DNA of 10,063 nucleotides from Thaumasiovibrio sp043421945 (GCA_043421945.1 JBHOGO010000117.1:1-10063); one strand, 5' to 3'. Counted from the stretch's first letter, positions 1 to 7,405 are shown. Made by a program: numbers and translations. Notes: a model not told the origin generated them from the sequence alone.

Positions 1-32
1 GGATATCCATATTTCGATACCCCTATTAGATC

Positions 33-60
33 AAAGGTCTAGCCCGATGGCTAGACCTTT
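33..60. terminator. Perfect 12-bp hairpin downstream of fadL
   Basis: Two perfect 12-base arms (33-44 and 49-60) enclose the loop CGAT. The stem ends in AAA/TTT, so either strand would give a hairpin closed by A-U pairs, but no long U-tract follows on either side. It lies about 65 bases beyond the fadL stop. It probably acts as a bidirectional terminator between fadL and a gene converging from outside the window. Confidence 0.55.
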
Positions 61-72
61 GTCAGCAGTCTG

Positions 73-96
73 AGGCAGCCGTTAGGCTGCCTTTTT
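73..96 (+). terminator. Rho-independent terminator reading rightward
   Basis: An 8-bp perfect stem (73-80 with 85-92) with loop GTTA is followed by a run of five T bases on the plus strand. This is a standard intrinsic terminator for a plus-strand gene that would end left of the window. On the minus strand the run of A bases precedes the stem, so it would serve fadL only weakly. Confidence 0.7.
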
Positions 97-124
97 GTAT
101 TTGGAACTACAGTAGTGTTCGTGA

Positions 125-1372
125 TTAAAACGTGTAGCTGTATTGCGCACCCATGAGTAGGGCATCGGCGCGTGTCGTTGCTGAAATTGAACTACCGATA
201 GCTGATGCTTCGTTAACAGTAACATCTTTACCGACAAGGTAAGTCATACCCAAGTCAACGCTTGATGCATCACTGAAGTGGTAGCTCACACCACCCGAGA
301 ACCAGTTACGGTCTGAGTCTGGCACTGAAATCGATGTGATTGAATCTTGTGCGCTAGTGTCATGCATGTAGCCAGCACGCAGCGTCCAACTCTCGTTAAG
401 GTAGTAAGTACCACCAATCGCATAGTGGAAGCCATCTTGCCACTCATAGGTGTTGATCGTCATACCTGAAGAGGTTTCGAGCTTGTCAAACGCGCTCCAG
501 CCGATCCATTGCACGGAGTAGTGAACCGCGACTTTCTCTGCCACTTTATGATAGCCAGAGAACTCCGCCATATCAGGAAGGGGCATATCTAACTTCCCAT
601 ACTCCACACCACCTAATTCCACTTTTCCCTCAGCTTCTAATGTTGGGCTGTAGCGGTATGAAAGTCCAAAACGGTTATCGGCATCATGCTCATAGACCAC
701 ACCAAGGTTAAAACCTAACGCAATACCGTCAGCATCAACATCAAGGAGTTGTTGATCTGGTAAAACAGTGACGCCACCATTTCCATCTGGAATGTATACA
801 TCTCCGGAACGACTTAATGTCCCTTCGCCGTAAATAACATCTAGACCGCCACCTATGCTCCATTGCTCATCAATACGATACGCAAGGCTTAAACCGAGGT
901 TAAAGCTTTTTACGTCGGTTAAGCCGCCAAGTTCAGAGGCTGCGTAGTCGTCAGAAAACTCGGTTTTTGTGCCGAAGTTAGAATAGAGTGACACACCAGC
1001 AGTGAACTGGTCGTTAATCGGTGCAATGAAATAGAGGTTTGGTGCGACGGAGGTACCACCAATTTTTTCATTATTTAGGTTGTTTGAATCATTAAGCGGG
1101 TTTGTATATGTTGCTCCCTTAACCGTGATATCCGTATCAAGAACAACAGCACCCAAAGAGATCGCTTTAGTATCAAACAGGCTCATTGCCGCGGCATTTC
1201 GTGACATTACAGAGGCATTGTCGGCAATCACAGCATCACCAGCAAATGCACGACCAAGACCCGTTGCAGATTGAGCGTTAAGCTGAAAACCAGCAGCGAG
1301 AGCAGGCTGGCTAGCGGCACCTAAAACTGAAAGTGCTATGAGTGTTGGAGTAAACAGACGCTTCTTGTTCAT
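125..1372 (-). CDS. fadL: Long-chain fatty acid outer-membrane transport protein FadL
   Basis: FadL is a 14-strand outer-membrane beta-barrel that moves long-chain fatty acids across the outer membrane. The 415-residue protein opens with a signal peptide (residues 1-26, ending PALA before AGF). The mature N-terminus AGFQLN aligns directly with E. coli FadL, followed by the hatch segment (GLGRAFAGDAVIAD) and many barrel-type alternating strands. It ends in an aromatic residue (YSYTF), as expected for a BAM substrate. The ATG at 1372 is preceded by AAGGG seven bases upstream. One oddity: the hatch motif NPA, at mature residues 33-35 in E. coli, reads NAA here. Upstream are a good promoter and a FadR-like site, consistent with repression when fatty acids are absent. 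Several FadL paralogues are common in vibrios, so the substrate range of this copy is not certain. Confidence 0.95.
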   Translation of the reverse strand: MNKKRLFTPTLIALSVLGAASQPALAAGFQLNAQSATGLGRAFAGDAVIADNASVMSRNAAAMSLFDTKAISLGAVVLDTDITVKGATYTNPLNDSNNLNNEKIGGTSVAPNLYFIAPINDQFTAGVSLYSNFGTKTEFSDDYAASELGGLTDVKSFNLGLSLAYRIDEQWSIGGGLDVIYGEGTLSRSGDVYIPDGNGGVTVLPDQQLLDVDADGIALGFNLGVVYEHDADNRFGLSYRYSPTLEAEGKVELGGVEYGKLDMPLPDMAEFSGYHKVAEKVAVHYSVQWIGWSAFDKLETSSGMTINTYEWQDGFHYAIGGTYYLNESWTLRAGYMHDTSAQDSITSISVPDSDRNWFSGGVSYHFSDASSVDLGMTYLVGKDVTVNEASAIGSSISATTRADALLMGAQYSYTF

Positions 1373-1424
1373 TTTATATCCCTTTATATTATTTTTAACT
1401 GCTTTTTGTAACAGCTTGGCGCAG

Positions 1425-1452
1425 ATTGTAGATTTTTCGTAACGTGTGGCAA
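1425..1452 (-). promoter_or_regulatory. Sigma-70 promoter of fadL
   Basis: On the minus strand a -35 box TTGCCA (1447-1452) and a -10 box TACAAT (1425-1430) are separated by 16 bases. Each matches the consensus at 5 of 6 positions. Transcription would start near 1418 and give a leader of about 45 nt. Confidence 0.7.
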
Positions 1453-1464
1453 ATTAGACCAGCA
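1448..1464. promoter_or_regulatory. FadR-like operator over the fadL -35 box
   Basis: Read on the minus strand, the 17-mer contains the half-site CTGGTC and matches the published FadR consensus (ANCTGGTCNGACCNGNT) at 8 of 13 specified positions; the second half is degenerate. It overlaps the -35 box, where repression would be effective. FadR control of fadL is established in E. coli. The assignment here is an inference from a weak match in a fitting place. Confidence 0.45.
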
Positions 1465-1684
1465 GTAAAAGTTGGATAATATGTTGATATTTATCGGTTA
1501 GGGCATGTTTTGGTTTATGGGCACTGTTCTCGTATTTATGTATTACTAGGCGGGTATATCGGAGTCGTATGTATAGCCTTGAGCAAAACCAAGTTGAGCA
1601 AAGCTAAGTTGCGGTCAGAAAGAAGAGGCAGTGAGCAGGTTACTGTGAAAAAGAAGTTGCGAGAAGGTCGGTCTGCATGCAATA

Positions 1685-1732
1685 AACTCTCTATCGACGA
1701 TAGGTAGGTATCATCGATAGAGAGTTATTTTT
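1685..1732. terminator. Long hairpin between the DUF3379 gene and the fadL promoter region
   Basis: Arms 1685-1701 and 1710-1726 form a stem of about 17 positions with one mismatch and an 8-base loop. On the plus strand it is followed by TATTTTT. On the minus strand it is followed by TTTATT and lies about 28 bases beyond the stop of the DUF3379 gene. It probably ends the sigma/anti-sigma transcript. The T-run on the opposite side means it could also stop plus-strand transcription. The rest of 1470-1684 shows no convincing gene. Confidence 0.6.
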
Positions 1733-1759
1733 AGTGATATCGGCTTCAGTCGATCGCTT

Positions 1760-2476
1760 TTAGATCATTTGCGATAGATTGGCGCGAATCGTATCCACGA
1801 TAGGAGACAAGGTGTGACTTTTATCTCCGACGACGATAAGGCTTGAGTTTTCTAGCGGTAATAGAACGCCTTTGTTTAACTCATCTTCAAAGCTACTCAT
1901 ATCCGAACTTTGTGTTGGCACTAAGAAGATGGTCACTTCACCATTGGGTGTTTGCATGACCATATGCATTGCAGCAGTATCACCAAATCCACAGTGGTTC
2001 ACATAAGTGATATGACCCATCAGTTCATTCATCTGTTGTCCAAATGGCGCAAGCTTGGCATTCACTTGGGTTAACGTGACATTTTCATCAATGGTTGCGA
2101 CAAACGGAGCCTCATTCACTACGTGAGACAAGGCAATTTGCTCTAATGAGCTGGCATGGGCGGCTGGAATAGCATGACTCCAGTTGAACTGCCCAAGCAT
2201 GATTCCAAATGCAAAAGCGACGGAAGCGGCGAGTGCGACGTGGTAGCGGGCATGCTTCTGGTGTGTTTCTTCATGACCTGATTGGTGAAAAAGGACACGG
2301 TCGACGAGCCCGTCCGGTACGTCGATATCGTTCAGTGCTTTGCTAATATCACGATCAAGTGCTTGCATCTCATCAGCAAAAGCTTGGTTAGACGCTGAGC
2401 GAGACTCTGCGAGTATTTCTGCATCGAGATCGTTTGGGTCTGCCATCAAACGGCGACGGAACTCAAGCTCGTCCAT
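1760..2476 (-). CDS. DUF3379-type membrane protein, probable anti-sigma factor
   Basis: The 238-residue protein has a soluble, acidic and helical N-terminal part (1-77), one predicted membrane segment (about 78-97, ALAASVAFAFGIMLGQF) and a C-terminal domain of about 140 residues. This fits an inner-membrane protein with its N-terminus in the cytoplasm. I recognise it as resembling the DUF3379 family of vibrios. The ATG at 2476 lies inside the end of the sigma factor gene (14-base overlap) and has a very strong Shine-Dalgarno, AAGGGGGG, seven bases upstream, so the two are made as a coupled pair. Pairing with an ECF sigma gene, plus a cytoplasmic domain, one membrane span and an external domain, argues for an anti-sigma role; this is inference. 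No HxxxCxxC zinc anti-sigma motif is present: the only cysteine is C162, in the C-terminal domain. Confidence 0.8.
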   Translation of the reverse strand: MDELEFRRRLMADPNDLDAEILAESRSASNQAFADEMQALDRDISKALNDIDVPDGLVDRVLFHQSGHEETHQKHARYHVALAASVAFAFGIMLGQFNWSHAIPAAHASSLEQIALSHVVNEAPFVATIDENVTLTQVNAKLAPFGQQMNELMGHITYVNHCGFGDTAAMHMVMQTPNGEVTIFLVPTQSSDMSSFEDELNKGVLLPLENSSLIVVGDKSHTLSPIVDTIRANLSQMI

Positions 2477-3032
2477 TGTGGATCCCCCCTTGTGTGTCTT
2501 GTTTCTCTAATTGTTCTTTGAGCTGATTACGAGCTCGAAAGAGTCGAGTCATTATGGTGTTACGGTTTAGCCCGAGAATGTTAGCAATTTCGTCACCGCT
2601 AAATCCAGCCATCACTTGCAGTACAAGTGGCTCTCGATACTCTGGCGATAGCCCCATGATCATTTTCTGCAGTTGCGATTGTTCCGCGTCGCCTTCACTG
2701 GACGAGGTGTTGTCTGCAACAGCATGATCATCAATATCCACTAACTCTAATTGTTTACGTTCAAAGCGGCGTGCATTCTCTCGGCGTAAAATAGTAATTA
2801 GCCAAGATTTAGCCGCAGCGTCGTCTTGTAAGCTATCGAGTGATCGCCAAGCGCGTAAGCAAGTCTCTTGCACTAGATCTTCAGCAATGTGTTGATCTTT
2901 GCACAACCAGTACGCATATCGGTACAGATCTCGATGCCAGGCTCGGACGAGAGCCTCGTAACGTCTTTGTTTATTCATATCCCCATTGACCGGGTTTTTT
3001 GAGGATTTCTTTCCGAAAAATGCAATTCCCAT
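2463..3032 (-). CDS. ECF-family RNA polymerase sigma factor
   Basis: This is a sigma-70 family factor with only the two ECF domains. Region 2 spans about residues 27-92 and includes DLYRYAYWL and AEDLVQETCLRAW, typical of core binding and -10 recognition. A polar linker (100-120) leads to region 4 (about 121-172) with the helix-turn-helix GFSGDEIANILGLNRNTIMTR, which reads the -35 element. Length (189) is normal for the group. Two starts are possible: M1 at 3032, with a poor ribosome site, or M19 at 2978, preceded by GGGG only two bases away. M19 removes a basic extension that is not part of the sigma fold, so the real start is uncertain. The gene heads a two-gene unit with the DUF3379 protein and has a sigma-70-like promoter rather than an obvious self-recognised ECF one. 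Its location between fadL and fadIJ suggests, but does not prove, a lipid or envelope signal. Confidence 0.92.
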   Translation of the reverse strand: MGIAFFGKKSSKNPVNGDMNKQRRYEALVRAWHRDLYRYAYWLCKDQHIAEDLVQETCLRAWRSLDSLQDDAAAKSWLITILRRENARRFERKQLELVDIDDHAVADNTSSSEGDAEQSQLQKMIMGLSPEYREPLVLQVMAGFSGDEIANILGLNRNTIMTRLFRARNQLKEQLEKQDTQGGIHNGRA

Positions 3033-3087
3033 GTGAATGCCTATAGTTTTGCGACATAGATCGACGCTTTATCAATGAGATGATCGA

Positions 3088-3116
3088 TTAATACAGATAA
3101 AATTGATCTGGTTCAA
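3088..3116 (-). promoter_or_regulatory. Sigma-70 promoter of the sigma/anti-sigma unit
   Basis: On the minus strand TTGAAC (3111-3116) and TATTAA (3088-3093) are separated by exactly 17 bases. Transcription would start near 3081, leaving about 49 nt before the first ATG. The CTGGT sequence at 3108-3112 overlaps the -35 box and resembles a FadR half-site; the 17-mer 3106-3122 matches 7 of 13 consensus positions. Confidence 0.55.
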
Positions 3117-3149
3117 AATTTGTATCGCCAACCGAGATATAGTTGTCTA

Positions 3150-3367
3150 CGTCATCTAGCTGTTTGTGCGCATTTAAGGCTTTTACTCTAGAGTAACTGG
3201 CTGTGTTACAAGCAGTTTGTTGAGCAAGATGACAACTTCCTTTTGAAGGCTGACTTTACTTTCTCCTATCGGGGTAACCTGATTTACAATTGGCTGTACG
3301 TTGATTGATTCTACGTAGATTGCTTTCCACGTAATTTTAGACCACACCATCTGGTGTGGTTTTTTTT
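3150..3367 (+). ncRNA. Candidate small RNA ending at an orphan terminator
   Basis: A strong plus-strand terminator at 3341-3367 follows about 300 bases with no plus-strand gene, and the gene to the left runs the opposite way. A transcript that begins in this gap and ends there is the simplest explanation. The 5' end is uncertain: a TATAGT box at 3138-3143 without a good -35 would start it near 3150. The interval also contains a 12-base perfect palindrome TACTCTAGAGTA (3184-3195). I do not recognise a known RNA family. The alternative is an insulator that protects the fadIJ promoter from read-through. Confidence 0.3.
3341..3367 (+). terminator. Strong rho-independent terminator upstream of fadI
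   Basis: Arms ACCACACC (3341-3348) and GGTGTGGT (3353-3360) enclose the loop ATCT and are followed by seven T bases. The T-run is only on the plus strand, so it ends rightward transcription before the fadI promoter. Confidence 0.85.
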
Positions 3368-3469
3368 ATCTGCTGTTTTTTCTCTGATAAATTAGTTACT
3401 AAACATCTCCTATCTTCATCATAAATTCAATATCTTTGACCTCGATCCGTCATTAAATTAAACATACGT

Positions 3470-3497
3470 TTGAATCTGATAACATTTCAGTTACAAT
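3470..3497 (+). promoter_or_regulatory. Sigma-70 promoter of fadIJ
   Basis: TTGAAT (3470-3475) and TACAAT (3492-3497) are separated by 16 bases, the same spacing and -10 sequence as the fadL promoter. Transcription would start near 3504, inside the FadR-like operator. Confidence 0.65.
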
Positions 3498-3498
3498 T

Positions 3499-3515
3499 CG
3501 GAGGTCTGACCTGTG
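3499..3515. promoter_or_regulatory. FadR-like operator at the fadIJ start site
   Basis: The site contains an 11-base perfect palindrome AGGTCTGACCT (3502-3512) with the full GGTCNGACC core of the FadR operator; the outer bases are less conserved. It lies right at the predicted transcription start, where a bound repressor would block initiation. FadR represses fadIJ in E. coli and is released by long-chain acyl-CoA. Binding here is inferred from the motif and its position. Confidence 0.7.
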
Positions 3516-3547
3516 TGTCTAATGGATTATTTTGAAAAGGAGTCGTC

Positions 3548-4858
3548 ATGACCCGAGCTCAACAATTAACGATGGCGAACGGTGAACGAATTGCTATTGT
3601 CCGTGGACTTCGAACCCCTTTTGCGCGCCAATCGACTGACTTCGCTGCTGTACCTGCTGTCGATTTGGGAAAAATGGTGGTGAATGAACTGCTGCTACGT
3701 AACGAAGTCGCGCCAGAGTTGGTCGACCAAGTGGTGTTTGGCCAAGTAGTTCAAATGCCTGAAGCACCGAATATCGCTCGAGAAATTGTTTTAGGCACGG
3801 GAATGAATATTCACACTGATGCTTACAGTGTGACAAGAGCCTGCGCGACTAGCTTCCAGGCGGTTGCTAATGTTGCAGAGAGCATTTTGTCAGGCACGAT
3901 AGAGTGCGGTATTGCGGGCGGTGCTGATTCAAGTTCAGTATTGCCTATTGGTGTCACTAAGCATCTTGCCGCAACTTTGCTAAAACTCTCCAAGGCACGA
4001 ACAATGCCGAAGCGGTTAAAGCTTCTTAGTCAATTACATATGCGTGACCTCATGCCTGTACCTCCTGCTGTCGCAGAATACTCGACGGGGTTGAGCATGG
4101 GACAAACGGCAGAGCAGATGGCAAAGACCCATGGTATTAGTCGCGAAGAGCAAGATGCATTGGCACATCGCTCTCATACATTAGCCGCGCAAGCTTGGGC
4201 TGACCATTTACTCGATGACGAAGTGATGACGGCCTATCCGTCCCCAGCCATGCAGGCTTTCGTGAAAGATAACAATATTCGAGAAGACTCCACACTTGAA
4301 GGCTACGCAAAGTTGCGACCGGCATTTGATCGCCGACACGGTACGGTAACCGCTGCTAATGCCACGCCACTTACTGACGGCGCTGCAGCAGTACTTTTGA
4401 TGCGAGAAAGTAAAGCAAAAGCGCTGGGCTATGAGCCACTCGGTTATCTACGCTCATTTGCCTTTTCTGCCATTGGCGTTGAAAGCGATATGCTAATGGG
4501 ACCTTCTTATGCCACGCCTGTTGCCCTTGAAAGAGCAGGAATAAGCCTTAGTGATCTTACCTTGATTGATATGCATGAAGCCTTTGCCGCGCAAACACTC
4601 GCCAATGTAAAAATGTTTGCTAGCCAGTCTTTCGCAAGTCAGCAGTTAGGTCAATCGCAGGCGATCGGCGAGATCGATATGGATAAATTTAATGTCCTTG
4701 GTGGATCACTTGCTTACGGGCACCCTTTTGCTGCTACGGGCGCAAGAATGATCACCCAGACACTCAATGAACTGAAGCGCCGAGGTGGCGGACTTGCGTT
4801 AAATACTGCGTGTGCAGCGGGTGGGTTAGGTGCAGCAATGATCTTGGAGGTGGAATAA
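3548..4858 (+). CDS. fadI: 3-ketoacyl-CoA thiolase FadI (beta subunit of the FadIJ complex)
   Basis: FadI catalyses the last step of beta-oxidation in the cytoplasm: CoA-dependent cleavage of 3-ketoacyl-CoA to acetyl-CoA and a shortened acyl-CoA. All thiolase residues are present: nucleophile C99 in RACATSF, H343 in MHEAF, H392 in GGSLAYGHPFAATG, and the acid-base C422 in NTACAAGGLG. The length of 436 equals that of E. coli FadI. The insertion with conserved PVPPAVAEYSTGLSMG and the HEAF form (rather than NEAF) mark it as FadI-type rather than FadA-type. The ATG at 3548 has AAGGAG five bases upstream. The stop codon TAA overlaps the fadJ ATG by one base, so the subunits are translationally coupled. 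It is preceded by its own promoter and a FadR-like operator. Confidence 0.97.
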   Translation: MTRAQQLTMANGERIAIVRGLRTPFARQSTDFAAVPAVDLGKMVVNELLLRNEVAPELVDQVVFGQVVQMPEAPNIAREIVLGTGMNIHTDAYSVTRACATSFQAVANVAESILSGTIECGIAGGADSSSVLPIGVTKHLAATLLKLSKARTMPKRLKLLSQLHMRDLMPVPPAVAEYSTGLSMGQTAEQMAKTHGISREEQDALAHRSHTLAAQAWADHLLDDEVMTAYPSPAMQAFVKDNNIREDSTLEGYAKLRPAFDRRHGTVTAANATPLTDGAAAVLLMRESKAKALGYEPLGYLRSFAFSAIGVESDMLMGPSYATPVALERAGISLSDLTLIDMHEAFAAQTLANVKMFASQSFASQQLGQSQAIGEIDMDKFNVLGGSLAYGHPFAATGARMITQTLNELKRRGGGLALNTACAAGGLGAAMILEVE

Positions 4859-6984
4859 TGAATAATTCTATGCCTAATAGCGTTTTTGATTTGAGTGTGG
4901 ATGACAACAAGATAGCTTGGATCAAGCTCGATGTGCCGGGTGAGAAAATGAACACCCTGCAAGATGTGTTTGTACCGCAGATAGAAGCATTATTAGAACA
5001 ACTTGATGAGGTTAGCCCACAAGGTGCTGTTTTCTATTCGGGAAAACCAGATAATTTTATAGCGGGTGCTGACATTAAGATGCTAGACCGCTGTGAAACG
5101 CCACAGCAGGGGGAAGATATCGTTCGTGCTGGGCAGGTTATTTTCGATCGTATCGCGGCGCTGCCGTATCCCGTCGTTGCCGCCATTCACGGCCCATGTT
5201 TAGGGGGCGGTTTCGAGCTAGCGTTAGCCTGTCATTACCGTGTCTGCAGTGACGATGATAAAACGCGCTTAGGCTTGCCAGAAGTTCAGCTTGGATTACT
5301 TCCTGGTTCGGGGGGAACGCAGCGGCTACCCCGACTCATTGGCTTAACGGCGAGTTTGGATCTGCTACTCACTGGCAAGCAAGTGAGAGCAAAGAAAGCG
5401 AAAAAGTTAGGCATGGTGGATGATTGTGTCCCTAAAGCTGTGCTGCTTGATGTTGCAGCAAAATTAGCGACTAAAAGTAAACCAGAAAGAAAGCGTCCTG
5501 CTAAAGAGTGGGCGCTAGGTGGAAACCTCCTCGGACGCTCTGTTGTCTTCGATCAAGCAGAGAAAAAACTCAAAGAGAAAAGTCGTGGAAATTATCCTGC
5601 CCCAGAAGCGATTTTGAGAGTCGTCAAACATGGGCTTGAAAAAGGCTATGAATCAGGGCTTGCAGAAGAGGCAAAAGAGTTCGGGATGCTTGTGGTGACG
5701 CCGGAATCGAAAGCACTACGTTCTATCTTCTTTGCGACAACCGCGATGAAAAAAGAGCACGGTGCGGAGGCTGAGCCACAGCCTATAGAGCGTGTTGCGG
5801 TATTGGGCGGTGGCCTGATGGGAGGAGGTATAGCCCACGTTACGGCGTCGAAAGCCAAACGACCAGTGCGAATAAAAGATATCTCAGCAGACGGTATTAG
5901 TCATGCACTCTCTTACAATTTCAAGCTGCTAGATAAGAAGCGTAAAAAACGTATTTTAAGTCAGGCAGCGATGCAGGCTGAGATGTTGAGGATTAGCGGA
6001 GATACACAATATCGAGGCTTTTCGAAAAGTGATATGGTGATCGAGGCTGTTTTTGAAGATCTTCAATTGAAGCAGAAAATGGTTGAAGAGATTGAGCAAC
6101 AGACATCAGAAAAAACTATCTTCGCGTCAAACACGTCTTCTATCCCTATTGGGGACATTGCAGAGAATGCCCTTCGACCAGAAAATGTCATAGGCTTGCA
6201 TTACTTTAGCCCAGTGGAAAAAATGCCGCTCGCGGAGGTCATTCCTCACTCTGGTACGTCGGCAACGACGATTGCTACCACGGTTGATTTAGCCAAGAAG
6301 CAAGGTAAAACCCCGATTGTTGTTAAAGACAGCGCAGGGTTCTACGTGAACCGAATCCTAGCCCCGTACATGAATGAGGCGGCGATTGTTCTGCTCGAAG
6401 GTACCAAAATTGAGGCGTTGGATAGTGCGCTTGTCGACGCAGGCTTCCCGGTGGGACCTATTACCCTGCTTGATGAGGTCGGTATCGATATTGGTGCGAA
6501 AATAAGCCCAATTCTAACAGAAGCATTTGGTGAGCGATTTAAAGCCCCCGATCTGTTTGAAAGCTTATTAGCTGATGGTCGGAAAGGTCGGAAAAGTGCC
6601 AAAGGCTTCTATACCTACAAGGGGAAGAAGAAGGAAGTGGATAGCACCGTCTACGCCTTGCTGAATATCACAGAGAATCAATCGTTGTCGAAGTCGACCA
6701 TAGCACAGCGATGTATGTTGATGATGTTAAACGAGGCCGCTCGATGCTTGGATGAAGGGGTGATTGCCTCTCCGAGGGACGGTGATATTGGGGCTATTTT
6801 TGGTATCGGCTTCCCGCCGTTTTTAGGTGGTCCTTTCCGCTATATGGATCAACTTGGTGTCAGTACTGTTGTTGAAATGCTGACAACATTTGAAAACCAA
6901 TATGGGGAACGCTTTGCTCCTTGTGAGAAGCTAAAAGCAATGGCTGAAAAGCGAGAGGGGTTTTATTCCAACGCATTGGCATAG
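4858..6984 (+). CDS. fadJ: Fatty acid oxidation complex alpha subunit FadJ (enoyl-CoA hydratase / 3-hydroxyacyl-CoA dehydrogenase)
   Basis: This 708-residue bifunctional enzyme hydrates 2-enoyl-CoA and oxidises the 3-hydroxyacyl-CoA with NAD, and forms a complex with FadI. The N-terminal crotonase domain (about 10-190) has the oxyanion-hole stretches and both catalytic glutamates, E120 (GGGFELALA) and E142 (GLPEVQLGLLPGSGGTQRLPR). The NAD-binding Rossmann domain starts at about 312 with GGGLMGGG (317-324). The dehydrogenase His-Glu pair is H448 (GLHYFSP) and E460 (MPLAEV). The C-terminal 3HCDH repeats follow to the end. The start is set at 4858, which shares one base with the fadI stop and has GGAGG seven bases upstream. 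An in-frame ATG at 4810 lies inside fadI and adds residues with no family resemblance. E. coli FadJ is similar in length (714). In E. coli sixA follows fadJ; no such gene is seen here. Confidence 0.97.
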   Translation: MNNSMPNSVFDLSVDDNKIAWIKLDVPGEKMNTLQDVFVPQIEALLEQLDEVSPQGAVFYSGKPDNFIAGADIKMLDRCETPQQGEDIVRAGQVIFDRIAALPYPVVAAIHGPCLGGGFELALACHYRVCSDDDKTRLGLPEVQLGLLPGSGGTQRLPRLIGLTASLDLLLTGKQVRAKKAKKLGMVDDCVPKAVLLDVAAKLATKSKPERKRPAKEWALGGNLLGRSVVFDQAEKKLKEKSRGNYPAPEAILRVVKHGLEKGYESGLAEEAKEFGMLVVTPESKALRSIFFATTAMKKEHGAEAEPQPIERVAVLGGGLMGGGIAHVTASKAKRPVRIKDISADGISHALSYNFKLLDKKRKKRILSQAAMQAEMLRISGDTQYRGFSKSDMVIEAVFEDLQLKQKMVEEIEQQTSEKTIFASNTSSIPIGDIAENALRPENVIGLHYFSPVEKMPLAEVIPHSGTSATTIATTVDLAKKQGKTPIVVKDSAGFYVNRILAPYMNEAAIVLLEGTKIEALDSALVDAGFPVGPITLLDEVGIDIGAKISPILTEAFGERFKAPDLFESLLADGRKGRKSAKGFYTYKGKKKEVDSTVYALLNITENQSLSKSTIAQRCMLMMLNEAARCLDEGVIASPRDGDIGAIFGIGFPPFLGGPFRYMDQLGVSTVVEMLTTFENQYGERFAPCEKLKAMAEKREGFYSNALA

Positions 6985-7014
6985 ATCATCATGCATAGCG
7001 TATCGGGATTATGA

Positions 7015-7042
7015 CGATCGCGGTTGGTATCAATCGCGGTCG
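7015..7042 (+). terminator. Hairpin downstream of fadJ
   Basis: Arms 7015-7025 and 7032-7042 form an 11-bp stem in plus-strand RNA, including two G-U pairs, with a 6-base loop. On the minus strand the same two positions become mismatches, so the structure favours the fadIJ transcript. It starts 30 bases after the fadJ stop. No U-tract follows, so it may stabilise the 3' end instead of terminating by itself. Confidence 0.5.
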
Positions 7043-7105
7043 AACTCTATAGATTGACTACTTATTTGTGAGCATCGCTATATCGTTGTTGGTGCTAAAT
7101 CGTTG

Positions 7106-7405
7106 TTATAGAGAGGCGCTTGTCTCGGCAAATAAGCCATTTAAGGCTTCACGCTCAGCATCATTAAGAACGGTGGCAGCGCAGAATATGCTACTCGAGG
7201 CATTAGGTAGAGTGGAAGCATGGGTTGGAGAAGAATCATGAGCAGGCGCTTTCGGTAATAGAGACCGTGGCTCCTCCACTGATGCGTAGTGGCTTGAAGC
7301 TGAATTTGCTGACAAATGACCTAAAGATTGTAGTAGTAGGTTGCGTTGTCGTTCGCTGAGGTTTAGCAGCTGTAATCTGAGTTGGTCAAATTCGTATTCG
7401 CTCAT
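7106..7405 (-). CDS. Unrecognised 99-residue protein
   Basis: I do not recognise this protein. The N-terminal third (1-33) is a leucine-rich, probably amphipathic helical region (FDQLRLQLLNLSERQRNLLL). The middle (34-72) is rich in serine, alanine, proline and histidine and probably disordered. The end (78-93, VLNDAEREALNGLF) is again helical. There is one cysteine and no signal peptide or membrane span. The ATG at 7405 follows a modest GAAGAGA ribosome site. A promoter with a perfect TTGACA box upstream supports expression. The gene converges on fadJ, with the fadJ hairpin in the 121-base gap. Two amphipathic helices joined by a flexible linker would suit a small binding or adaptor protein, but no function can be assigned. 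Confidence 0.6.
   Translation of the reverse strand: MSEYEFDQLRLQLLNLSERQRNLLLQSLGHLSANSASSHYASVEEPRSLLPKAPAHDSSPTHASTLPNASSSIFCAATVLNDAEREALNGLFAETSASL

Noticed and set aside
1510..1707. Plus-strand 65-codon frame with a hydrophobic stretch, a basic tail and two near-repeats of TTGAGCAAA (1579-1587, 1594-1602)
   Set aside because: It starts with TTG, resembles nothing known, and its stop lies inside the terminator hairpin at 1685-1732. The TM-like stretch and an AGGG before the start keep it from being impossible, but the evidence is too thin to call a gene.
2267..2290. His-rich segment of the DUF3379 protein (HQSGHEETHQKH) considered as a zinc anti-sigma motif
   Set aside because: There is no CxxC pair with it, and the single cysteine of the protein lies far away in the C-terminal domain.
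4810..4857. Upstream in-frame ATG that would extend FadJ by 16 residues
   Set aside because: The extension lies within fadI and has no family resemblance. The ATG at 4858 has a GGAGG site and the typical coupled stop-start overlap.
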